Made by a program: the position numbers and the translations under genes. Positions 37,083-44,629 of a DNA stretch of 64,000 nucleotides are shown piece after piece (the first letter of the stretch is position 1; every line of letters begins with the position of its first letter). The notes beneath the pieces were generated by a model, which was given only the letters and a program-made list of their open reading frames with translations, made no database searches and was not told the DNA's origin. This stretch comes from DATFVA01 sp963721075 (GTDB lineage Bacteria > Bacteroidota > Ignavibacteria > Ignavibacteriales > Ignavibacteriaceae), in NCBI GenBank assembly GCA_963721075.1, contig CAVRHV010000012.1, positions 1 to 64,000 on the forward strand. Direction: 5' to 3'.

Positions 37083-39050
37083 TTATACATCGAGGTTTCT
37101 GACATACTTTGCATGCTTCTCGATAAATTCTCTTCTCGGTTCTACAGCATCTCCCATAAGGGTTTCGAATATTTTATCTGCAGTAGCGGCACTTTCCAAT
37201 GTTACCTGGAGTACTGTTCTGGTTTCAGGATTCATTGTTGTTTCCCACAGCTGCTCGGGATTCATTTCACCCAAACCTTTATAACGAGAGATACTGACTC
37301 CTTTAACCGACCCCTCCTCAATCATTTCCTCAACCAGTTCTTCAGTGTCTTCTTTTCCGTTAACTTTAAGACGCTTTAATATTTCATCTCTTTCTTTATC
37401 GTCGAAAGCATAAAACTCCTGCTTGCCTTTTTTCACTTTATATAACGGGGGTTGAGCAATATATACTTTTCCGGATGTGATCAGCTCCGCCATATAGCGG
37501 TAAAGGAAGGTTAAAAGCAGGGTACGGATATGGCTGCCGTCAACATCGGCATCTGTCATTAATATGATTTTCCCATATCGTGACTTAGCCTGATCGAAAT
37601 CCTGCCCTAGTCCGGCTCCTATCGCAGAAATAATAGCTTTGATTTCATTGTTCTCAAGGATCTTATTCATTTTAGCTTTTTCTACATTCAGGATCTTTCC
37701 TTTAAGCGGCAGTATAGCCTGGAATCTTCTGTCTCTTCCCTGTTTTGCGGATCCTCCCGCGGAGTCACCCTCAACGATATAAATCTCACAATGTTCGGGA
37801 TCTGTAATCGAACAATCTGCTAACTTTCCCGGCAGATTCATGCTGTCGAGAGCATTTTTCCTTCTGGCAAGGTCCCGGGCTTTCCTGGCTGCTTCTCTCG
37901 CTTCGGCAGCACGCATACATTTTTCTATTACTTTCTTGCCTACGGAGGGATTTTCCTCCAGGAATTCCGAAAGCTTTTCACCAACCATTGTTTCAACAGC
38001 CGACTTGGTTTCGCTGTTCCCCAGCTTTGTTTTTGTTTGTCCTTCAAACTGTGGATCTGCAACTTTAACCGATATTACAGCAGTAAGACCTTCCCTGAAA
38101 TCATCACCGGTAAGACTGATCTTATCATCTTTAATCAAACCATTTTTTGATGCGTAGTTATTCATCGTCCTTGTCAACGCTGTCTTAAACCCGACAAGGT
38201 GAGTGCCGCCCTCATGGGTATTTATATTGTTCACATAGGAGAAGATATTCTCGCTGTATCCGTCCGTATACTGGAAAGCTATTTCTATCGGAGTGTTATC
38301 TCTTTCGCCCTCTATATATATTGTTTTGTGCAATACCTGCCGGGCTTCATCGAGGTATTTGACAAATTCAATAAGCCCGCCCTTAAAATGAAAACTCTCT
38401 TCCTCCCCGTTTCTCTCGTCTTTGATATTTATGGTAACATCCTTGTTAAGGTATGCCAGCTCCCTCATTCTTTCCGCAATAGTATCAAACTTAAATTTAT
38501 CAATTTTAAATATTTCACTGTCGGGGAAAAATGTTGTTTTTGTTCCGGATTCATTTTTCTTGGCTTTTCCTATCTCGGCAACCGGTTTAACCGGGAAGCC
38601 TCTTCTATACTCCTGGAAATAAACCTTCCCGTTGCGTTTAACTTCTACCTTGCACCATTCTGATAAAGCATTTACAACAGAAACTCCGACTCCATGTAGT
38701 CCGCCCGAAACCTTATAGGTGTTTTTATCGAATTTTCCTCCGGCGTGCAGGACGGTCATAACAACTTCCAGAGCCGATCGTTTTTCTTCGGGATGCATAT
38801 CTACAGGAATGCCTCTTCCGTTATCTTCAACGGTAAGACTCTCATCCTTATTTATCGTTATATCAATTTTATCTGCGTATCCGGCCAGAGCCTCATCGAT
38901 ACTGTTATCCACCACCTCATTTACAAGGTGATGAAATCCTCTCGTGCTTACGTCTCCTATGTACATAGCGGGTCTTTTTCTTACTGCCTCAAGACCCTTT
39001 AGAACGTTTATATTTTTAGCACTATAATCACTTGTTTTTGCTTTTGTCAT
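37083..39050 (-). CDS. gyrB: DNA gyrase subunit B
   Basis: GyrB is the ATPase subunit of gyrase. The 655-residue length is standard. Seen in order: GLEAVRKRPAMYIGD, the ATP site EVVDNSIDEALAGYADK and DNGRGIPVDMHPE, the lid GLHGVGVSVVNALSEW, the TOPRIM glutamate and glycine stretch EGDSAGGSAKQGRD, metal-binding DADVDGSHIRTLLLTF, and the C-terminal SRYKGLGEMNPEQLWETTM. The gene follows the DUF721 gene and precedes gyrA in a left-pointing cluster from the origin, dnaA-dnaN-recF-DUF721-gyrB-gyrA. Confidence 0.97.
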   Translation of the reverse strand: MTKAKTSDYSAKNINVLKGLEAVRKRPAMYIGDVSTRGFHHLVNEVVDNSIDEALAGYADKIDITINKDESLTVEDNGRGIPVDMHPEEKRSALEVVMTVLHAGGKFDKNTYKVSGGLHGVGVSVVNALSEWCKVEVKRNGKVYFQEYRRGFPVKPVAEIGKAKKNESGTKTTFFPDSEIFKIDKFKFDTIAERMRELAYLNKDVTINIKDERNGEEESFHFKGGLIEFVKYLDEARQVLHKTIYIEGERDNTPIEIAFQYTDGYSENIFSYVNNINTHEGGTHLVGFKTALTRTMNNYASKNGLIKDDKISLTGDDFREGLTAVISVKVADPQFEGQTKTKLGNSETKSAVETMVGEKLSEFLEENPSVGKKVIEKCMRAAEAREAARKARDLARRKNALDSMNLPGKLADCSITDPEHCEIYIVEGDSAGGSAKQGRDRRFQAILPLKGKILNVEKAKMNKILENNEIKAIISAIGAGLGQDFDQAKSRYGKIILMTDADVDGSHIRTLLLTFLYRYMAELITSGKVYIAQPPLYKVKKGKQEFYAFDDKERDEILKRLKVNGKEDTEELVEEMIEEGSVKGVSISRYKGLGEMNPEQLWETTMNPETRTVLQVTLESAATADKIFETLMGDAVEPRREFIEKHAKYVRNLDV

Positions 39051-39090
39051 ACATCCTGACCATTAGATTAGTTTGTTTCGTTAAGGGACA

Positions 39091-39375
39091 TCACTGAAAT
39101 CTTATCCCTTTTATTCTTTCTTCGTTAAAATATTTATTGACTTTGCTTACCAGCTGACTTTCGCGGAATTTTAATTCGCTGCGGAGAATGGAGTTCTCAA
39201 CACTTATAAATAATATTTTATTGTAAACCTTTACCGGTCTTACAACTTTTTTCATTTCAGGAAAAATCTTAAAGAATTCGAGGATAACATCTGACTGCTT
39301 TACTGTTTTCCTGACACCCGCAAGTCCGGGATTATCTGCAATAATTTCTCTTATGCTCTTGAAGTTATCAGGCAT
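39091..39375 (-). CDS. DUF721/DciA-like protein (possible replicative-helicase operator)
   Basis: The 94-residue protein carries the DUF721 pattern: SIREIIADNPGLAGVRKTVK at the start, then WxxxxxG-like and KPVxxxxGxLxVxxxSxxWxxEL-like positions here reading RPVKVYNKILFISVENSILR and SELKFRESQLVSKVNKYF. DUF721 is the core of DciA, the helicase loader in bacteria without DnaC or DnaI. Its place between recF and gyrB, overlapping the recF stop by eight bases, is the classic location of this gene. It lacks the long N-terminal extension of some DciA proteins. Function in this organism is inferred from family and position. Confidence 0.75.
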   Translation of the reverse strand: MPDNFKSIREIIADNPGLAGVRKTVKQSDVILEFFKIFPEMKKVVRPVKVYNKILFISVENSILRSELKFRESQLVSKVNKYFNEERIKGIRFQ

Positions 39376-40482
39376 TATAAATCGTCCCGTTCTGAATTCT
39401 GAATACTCTATCCTTCTCTCCTATATTTAGAAAAGACAGATTTGAAAAATCTGTAAGTGTTATAAACGCCTGTCCAACCTCTCTTAAATACTCACTTGAT
39501 TTTTATGGATCGGTTTGTATCGAGTTCTCCAAAAACATCGTCCAGAAGAAAAAGAGGTGTTTTTCCGGAAACCTCTTTCAGATAAAAAAATTCGGCAAAT
39601 CTTAAAATAACCTGATAGGTTTTATGCTGCCCCTGAGATCCGTAAGTTCTAAGGCTCATTCCATTAATTTCAAGTATGTAATCATCACGATGAGGTCCGA
39701 CAAGATTAGTCGCTCTTCTAAGCTCCTCGGTTCGCTTCTCCTCCAGTATTTTACCGAAACATTTCCCTTATATCGCCGGAGTCACTATTTTCAAGAAATG
39801 AATAAGATATTCCGGGAATCTCATCATTTCCCATAATTATCTTGTAGGAATCCCTTATATAGGTATTAAACTCTTCGATAAAATTTAAGCGATGTCTGAT
39901 AATTTCACTTCCTGAACTTATAAGTTTTTCTGTCCATGCATCAAGTTCTTCATATAGACGCAGGTTCCTTGTTTCTTTAATTCTCGTCAGAAGAGATGAC
40001 CGCTGACGAAGTGTTTTGTTATAATCCAGTAATATCTTTAAGTATGTCTCGCTTGCCTGGGATATCACGGAATCAATAAACTTTCTTCTTTCAGATGGGG
40101 ATCCCTGGGTAATCGAATGATCTGCCGGAGTTAGTATAACAACAGGAAATCTGCCTATCACATCAGCTGACCGGGACACAATTTTGTCGTTCTGAAAATA
40201 GTTTTTTTTATTTTCTGAGAAGTCGTAAAAAACTTTTACTCTGTCTTTTGTTAAATCTGTAAACATCCCATCTATTTCAAATTCGTTCTCATCAAATCTT
40301 AGTACTTCGCTATCAACTTTAGTGTTAAAACTTCTGGTTGTACATAAATAATAAATTGACTCAAGTATTGATGTCTTTCCTTCGCCGTTGCCGCCAACTA
40401 TATAATTCAGATTGTCTGAAAATTCTAATTCTGTGTTTTTGTGAACCCTAAAATTTTTCAGGCGGATGGATTTCAAAATCAT
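39368..40482 (-). CDS. recF: DNA repair/replication protein RecF (two frameshifts)
   Basis: RecF is an SMC-like ATPase that loads RecA at gaps behind the fork. The reconstructed length, about 370 residues, is normal. The N-terminal part has LKNFRVHKNTELEF and Walker A GGNGEGKTSILESIYYL, then VVILTPADHSITQGSPSERR. After a shift near 39757 (TTT read for TT) the chain continues FGKILEEKRTEELRRATNLV, GPHRDDYILEINGM, the signature GSQGQHKTYQVILRFAEF and Walker B LFLLDDVFGELD. A second shift near 39505 leads to SEYLREVGQAFITLTD and a stop at 39368-39370. The ATG lies one base after the dnaN stop. Confidence 0.88.
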
Positions 40483-40483
40483 T

Positions 40484-41594
40484 TTAGTTGTTTAAACGTA
40501 CGGGCATCAACAAAAGCATCAGGTCTTCATTTTCTTCTGATTTTGAAGGTTCAATTATACAGGCTTTCGTCGGCGAATGCAATTTAAATATAACCTGTTC
40601 ATCATTTACATGTGTTAATACATCATTTACATAACTTGTGTTGAATCCTATATCCATCGAATCGCCTTTATATTCACACTTTATATTTTCTTTTGCACTT
40701 GAACCATGGTCTATATCTTCGGCTGAAACTTCGAGGTTATCACCGCTGATTGAAAATTTGACCTGTTTTGAATTTGTCGTGGAAAAAAGCATCATCCTTT
40801 TTACAGTCGATAAAAGCTCTGCCGTTTTAATAGTCAAAACATTCTCGTTTTCAAGTGGAATAACACTGTTGTACGCCGGATATTTTTCCCCTATAAGCCT
40901 GGTTATTAACTCTAGTTCACCAAGATTGAATGCAATATTGGTCTTGCTAAGGTACATCTTAAAATCCGAATCTCCCAGTAACTTCGATAGAACAGATATT
41001 GCCCTTTCGGGAACAATATACTGTTCGTCATTAGATGACAAAATCGTCTTGTTTATATATTTTACCAGTCTGTGTCCGTCTGTCGTAACAAATCTTAAAC
41101 CCTCGGCTGTAAATTCCATCAGAGTCCCTGTCATCGCTGGCCGCATATCCTCTTTGCTCATTGCGAAGGAAGTCTGATCAATCATCTTCTTTTAAATCCT
41201 GTCCGTTCATAGATACTTCCTTCTCCTTGGAAACCTCGGGAATGTCAGGAAAATCATCTGAAGGGGAATAACTTATATTATAAGTTCCGTTATCTGTCTG
41301 AATTTTCAGTTTTGAATTCTTCTCTGTTTCAAATTTAATCTGGGTATCACCGAGGGATCTTATTATATCATAAAAAAGTTTCGCTGGTATTACCATTTTC
41401 ATATCTTCATCGGAAGGTACATTAAGAGATGAGCGGAGTGCAATCTCCATATCTGTAGCGCTTACTGTCATTAAACCGTCTTTTATTTCAACAAGGAAAT
41501 TCTCCAGAACCGGCATTGGTGTACGGCTTGGAACAGCAGGAATAATTTTGGATAAAAGTTTTTCAAGAACCTTACTATTTACTTTGAATTCCAT
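40484..41594 (-). CDS. dnaN: DNA polymerase III beta sliding clamp (one frameshift)
   Basis: The clamp tethers the replicative polymerase to DNA. The first 138 codons (MEFKVNSKVLEKLLSKIIPA, NFLVEIKDGLMTVSATDME, YSPSDDFPDIPEV) end in a shift near 41182. The next frame continues at once with MIDQTSFAMSKEDMRPAMTG, LRFVTTDGHRLV and a C-terminal LMLLLMPVRLNN, the MPMRL-type end of the clamp. Joined length is 370 residues, exactly that expected. A GGAGAAT stretch precedes the ATG. As dnaN is essential, the shift is almost surely a sequence error. The stop is one base from the recF start. Confidence 0.93.
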
Positions 41595-41880
41595 TGACTC
41601 ATTCTCCTTTTAAAGCATATAAAAATAGTAAAAAAGGCCGCTAATCTCAATGAATTTAGCTGGTATAAATTAGGTTTTTCGGCTGAAATCAGTATTTTTT
41701 TCTCTTAAAATATAACACAAAATCGATGCAGAAGAAAAGAAAATATTTATTAACCCCCTATTATTAATTAATGGATTAATTAATTAATTAATAATTAATA
41801 TAATAAGGGTGTGGATATGTTAAACTGGCATAAAATGTTTGAATGGTAATTGTTTTAGAATATAATATTTGTTTTGTTTA

Positions 41881-41889
41881 TGTGGATAA
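41881..41889 (-). promoter_or_regulatory. DnaA box, perfect TTATCCACA on the reverse strand
   Basis: TGTGGATAA on the forward strand is the exact complement of the consensus DnaA box. It lies about 75 bases from the AT-rich tract in the dnaN-dnaA gap. Confidence 0.75.
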
Positions 41890-41959
41890 AAAAGAGCAAA
41901 CGTGACTCTTATAAACACAAGGAGGATAACACTAAAGTTCTTAACATCATATAAGTATG

Positions 41960-41968
41960 TTTTACACA
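41960..41968 (+). promoter_or_regulatory. DnaA box-like site TTTTACACA
   Basis: The nine bases fit the degenerate consensus TT(A/T)TNCACA at every position. It lies about 70 bases from the perfect box at 41881 in the same gap. Confidence 0.5.
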
Positions 41969-41980
41969 AGTTTCCAACAC

Positions 41981-42006
41981 AATAAAAAAGGCTCCGCAAG
42001 GAGCCT
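41981..42006 (-). terminator. Terminator of dnaA
   Basis: AGGCTCC and GGAGCCT (41989-41995 and 42000-42006) form a 7-base stem with a four-base loop. On the reverse strand it is followed by TTTTTTATT. It lies 29 bases after the dnaA stop codon, so dnaN probably has its own promoter in the gap. Confidence 0.9.
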
Positions 42007-42035
42007 CTTTACTCATCTATAAATTAAATAATAAA

Positions 42036-43430
42036 TTATGAACACTTCAACTCAATCTGTGACCTGACATTATTTACAATATCCTTTAATGACTGATCCT
42101 TTGACATTGAATCCTCAATTGTTGTGCAGGCATGTATAACAGTCGAGTGGTCCCTTCCTCCAAAATGGAGACCTATTGTTTTCAGAGATGATTTTGTTAA
42201 TTCCTTCGAAAGATACATGGCTATCTGACGGGCCATAACAATTTCCTTTTTCCTGGTTTTGTCCCTTATCTTATTTTCCGCAATGTTCAAAACTTCACAA
42301 ACGATATTAGTTATGGTTTCTATGGTGACATTTACTTTTCTGTCAGTTGCAATTTCTTTAACTGTTTTCTTTGCAAGGTCCAGGTTTATTTCTCTTGAAT
42401 TAAGCGATGCATTTGCCAGAAGTTTTATTAGGCAGCCTTCCAGTTCTCTTATATTAGAGGTAATATTGTTTGCAACATATTCCAGAATATCCGGAGAAAG
42501 TTCCATTCCGTAATCTTCTGACTTCTTTTTAAGAATTGCTATTCTCATTTCCAGTTCCGGCGGCTGAATATCGGCAGCCAGCCCCCACTGGAATCTGGAT
42601 ATTAATCTGTCATCAAGACCTTTGAGATCTTTTGGGGCACGATCGCTTGAGAGAATTATTTGTTTCCTTGATTGATGGAGAGTATTAAAAATATGAAAAA
42701 AGTGATCCTGCGTTTTTTCTTTTCCTATCAGGAACTGAATATCATCAATGATGAGAACATCCATGCTTCTGTAGAAGTTCGAAAAATCGTTTACCGTATT
42801 GGATTGAATTGCTTCTACAAACTCAACAGTAAATATATCCGATGAAAGATATATTATTTTTTTTGAAGGAAAAGCTTCAAGTATCTTATTTCCAATAGCC
42901 TGTACAAGATGTGTTTTCCCAAGTCCAACACCACCATATACGAAAAATGGGTTGAAAGATGTTCCTCCCGGGTTTTCGCTTATTGCCCCAGCGGCAGCTC
43001 TTGCGAGCTGGTTTCCCTCTCCCTTAATAAAATTATCAAAAGTATAACGGGGATTTAAATAAGTTTCATGTTTAGGTTGTTGTATTTTTACTTCTCTGGC
43101 CAGTTGAATTACGGGAAGTTCTCTTTCCTGGTTTTCTTTTCTTTCTTTATCCTCTTTAATTACATAGGATAGTCTCGCATCGGGACCGATAACGTCTAAT
43201 ATGGTCCTGTTGATAAGAGTGTTGTAATGCTCATCTATCCATTCCCAGAAAAACTGGCTGGGTATCTGTACTTTTAGCGTAGATTCATTCAATTCAAGTG
43301 GTTTTATAGGTAAAAACCAGGTGTTATACGTCATCAAAGTGACGTTTTCTTTAATAGATTTGAGGCATTCCTTCCAGACGGAGGCAGCATCATGAAAATC
43401 GGGTTTGTTAAGAGAGGAGGCATTCACCAT
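42036..43430 (-). CDS. dnaA: Chromosomal replication initiator DnaA
   Basis: DnaA binds the origin boxes and opens the duplex. The ATG at 43430 (MVNASSLNKPDFHDAASVW) is preferred; an in-frame GTG at 43445 lies within a perfect DnaA box and would add only MWINK. Domain I holds WKECLKSIKENVTLMTYNTW. Domain III begins YTFDNFIKGEGNQLARAA, with Walker A GGVGLGKTHLVQAIG, Walker B VLIIDDIQFLIGKE and the sensor SSDRAPKDLKGLDDRLISRF. Domain IV has the DNA-binding signature GLHFGGRDHSTVIHACTTIE. Length is about 464 residues. No frameshift is seen. The gene points left from the rpmH side. Confidence 0.96.
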   Translation of the reverse strand: MVNASSLNKPDFHDAASVWKECLKSIKENVTLMTYNTWFLPIKPLELNESTLKVQIPSQFFWEWIDEHYNTLINRTILDVIGPDARLSYVIKEDKERKENQERELPVIQLAREVKIQQPKHETYLNPRYTFDNFIKGEGNQLARAAAGAISENPGGTSFNPFFVYGGVGLGKTHLVQAIGNKILEAFPSKKIIYLSSDIFTVEFVEAIQSNTVNDFSNFYRSMDVLIIDDIQFLIGKEKTQDHFFHIFNTLHQSRKQIILSSDRAPKDLKGLDDRLISRFQWGLAADIQPPELEMRIAILKKKSEDYGMELSPDILEYVANNITSNIRELEGCLIKLLANASLNSREINLDLAKKTVKEIATDRKVNVTIETITNIVCEVLNIAENKIRDKTRKKEIVMARQIAMYLSKELTKSSLKTIGLHFGGRDHSTVIHACTTIEDSMSKDQSLKDIVNNVRSQIELKCS

Positions 43431-43435
43431 TTTAT

Positions 43436-43444
43436 TTATCCACA
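43436..43444 (+). promoter_or_regulatory. DnaA box, perfect TTATCCACA, at the dnaA start
   Basis: The exact consensus box sits directly before the dnaA coding sequence, where bound DnaA could repress its own gene. It also counts against the GTG at 43445 as the true dnaA start. Confidence 0.75.
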
Positions 43445-43703
43445 CAAAAAAAGAATAAAATTCTTTGAAAAATCAGTTATTTACAGACTTGTTTTTAATG
43501 ACCCTCGAAACAATTAACAATTTCTTAACATTAGAAAGCGCCACCTAACCCCTTATAAATAAAGAAATTAAAGACGTCGATTTCAATTATTAACAACTTT
43601 TTCAAAAAACGCGGGGAAATTTATAACCCTCGGAAGATCGTGAAACGTTTTCACATTCTAAAATTATCAACAAGTTATGAACACATTTTTCGAGTGTCAG
43701 ACA

Positions 43704-43733
43704 CAGGGAAAAAATATGAAGTATTTTTCCCTG
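43704..43733. other. Long hairpin in the rpmH leader
   Basis: CAGGGAAAAA(A)TA and TATTTTTCCCTG form a 12-base stem with one bulged A and a loop of about five bases. No T run follows on either strand, so it does not look like a simple terminator. It lies about 130 bases before the rpmH ATG and could be a leader structure or an origin element. Confidence 0.6.
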
Positions 43734-43860
43734 CCGCAAATTAATTCTCAAAAAAAGTGCATGAAAAAATCCCCCGACTCATATTTTCTAGAATTAATTG
43801 TCTTGCTTGTTTATCTTATTAAGGCTATTTTTGAAGTCTTTTTGATAATTAGGAGCATAA

Positions 43861-44007
43861 ATGAAGCGGACTTTTCAGCCCAGCAACAGGAAAAGAAAAA
43901 ATAAGCATGGATTCCGGGAGAGAATGAAGACGAAAAACGGAAGGAAAGTGCTTGCACGCAGGAGAGCAAAAGGCAGAAAAAGACTAACAGTCAGCGATGA
44001 GATGTAG
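43861..44007 (+). CDS. rpmH: 50S ribosomal protein L34
   Basis: The 48-codon gene encodes MKRTFQPSNRKRKNKHGFR and then ERMKTKNGRKVLARRRAKGR, the invariant L34 sequence, with a short acidic end (SDEM). L34 is a small, very basic protein of the large ribosomal subunit. It leads the right-pointing cluster rpmH-rnpA-yidD-yidC next to dnaA, an order conserved in most bacteria. AGGAG stands six bases before the ATG. Confidence 0.98.
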   Translation: MKRTFQPSNRKRKNKHGFRERMKTKNGRKVLARRRAKGRKRLTVSDEM

Positions 44008-44012
44008 TTGTT

Positions 44013-44408
44013 TTGAAACGCTTTGGGCTTCCGGCCGGAGAGAGGATTAAAAGCAGGACCGATTTTGAAAATTTATATGGGTCCGGCAATATCATTATTT
44101 CTCACGACAAAAAAATCAAAGCTGTATATCTTATTAATAAAGCCGAACACGGCGATATTAAGATTGCTGCTGTCGTTTCAAGCAAAGCCGGAAATGCCGT
44201 CTGGAGGAATCGTATAAAGAGGTTGATAAGAGTTTCCTACAGGCAGAATAAAGAGAACCTTTTTAATCTTTGTTTACTTAAAAATCTTGTTTTGAAAATT
44301 ATATTTTCTCCCTACCGGTTTAATGAAAAAAATAACAGTTTGGTTATGATAGATGATGTTATGCCCGGAATGAAGGATGTTTTGTTTAAAATAGAAAGAA
44401 GTTTATAG
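44013..44408 (+). CDS. rnpA: Ribonuclease P protein component
   Basis: RnpA assists the RNase P RNA in 5' processing of tRNAs. A TTG start at 44013, five bases after the rpmH stop, gives MKRFGLPAGERIKSRTDFEN, the family opening. The RNA-binding signature is present as AGNAVWRNRIKRLIRVSYRQ. Length is 131 residues and the protein is basic. Its stop is adjacent to the yidD ATG. The C-terminal third (NNSLVMIDDVMPGMKDVLF) is less conserved. No frameshift is apparent. Confidence 0.93.
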   Translation: MKRFGLPAGERIKSRTDFENLYGSGNIIISHDKKIKAVYLINKAEHGDIKIAAVVSSKAGNAVWRNRIKRLIRVSYRQNKENLFNLCLLKNLVLKIIFSPYRFNEKNNSLVMIDDVMPGMKDVLFKIERSL

Positions 44409-44618
44409 ATGTGGAGAATTTTTGTTTTTCTCATCAAAATATATCAAAAATTAATTTCGCCGCTCTTTCCACCCTCTTGCAGATTTTACCCCACCTGTTC
44501 TGAATACTCCATTCAGGCTTTTAAGAAATATGGAGTATTAAAGGGAGGGGCAAAATCAGTCTGGCGGATTTTAAGGTGCAATCCTTTCAATAAAGGAGGA
44601 TTTGATCCTCTGAGGTAA
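44409..44618 (+). CDS. yidD: Membrane protein insertion efficiency factor YidD
   Basis: This 69-residue protein has the YidD signature IKIYQKLISPLFPPSCRFYP, TCSEYSIQAFKKYG and RCNPFNKGGFDPL. It is an amphipathic peripheral inner-membrane protein that helps YidC and Sec insert proteins. It begins directly after the rnpA stop and is followed 11 bases later by yidC. Confidence 0.95.
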   Translation: MWRIFVFLIKIYQKLISPLFPPSCRFYPTCSEYSIQAFKKYGVLKGGAKSVWRILRCNPFNKGGFDPLR

Positions 44619-44629
44619 TGGAATTATAA

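Larger units (their letters stand above)
41595..42035. other. Candidate origin part 1: dnaN-dnaA intergenic region with an AT-rich tract
   Basis: This is 441 bases without a gene. An extremely AT-rich block built from TTAATTAA-like repeats at 41760-41806 is a good candidate unwinding element. To its right come DnaA-box-like sites at 41810-41818 (reverse, ATATCCACA, one mismatch), 41881-41889 (reverse, perfect) and 41960-41968 (forward, TTTTACACA). The dnaA terminator closes the region. The layout resembles the Bacillus-type split origin with boxes on both sides of dnaA. It also serves as the dnaN leader. Confidence 0.65.
43431..43860. other. Candidate origin part 2: dnaA-rpmH divergent intergenic region
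   Basis: This is 430 bases without a supported gene, between divergently transcribed dnaA and rpmH. It contains a perfect DnaA box at 43436-43444 and box-like sites with one mismatch at 43477-43485 (TTATTTACA), 43664-43672 (TTATCAACA) and 43675-43683 (TTATGAACA). A long hairpin lies at 43704-43733. It must also hold the promoters of dnaA and of the rpmH operon. A 75-codon opening at 43677-43904 overlaps rpmH and is rejected as a gene. Confidence 0.6.

Noticed and set aside
37047..37083. Thr at the quinolone-resistance position of GyrA (GDTAVYD) as an acquired resistance mutation
   Set aside because: Natural variation at this position is common between phyla, so it cannot be read as resistance without comparison to susceptible relatives.
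40638..41177. 179-codon open frame on the forward strand opposite dnaN
   Set aside because: It is antisense to the essential clamp gene and lacks any family signature.
43431..43445. GTG at 43445 as the start of dnaA
   Set aside because: It would place the first codons inside a perfect DnaA box and add five residues that do not match the family; the ATG at 43430 is better.
43677..43904. 75-codon open frame between dnaA and rpmH
   Set aside because: It overlaps the rpmH start in another frame, contains the hairpin at 43704 and has no ribosome site or family pattern.
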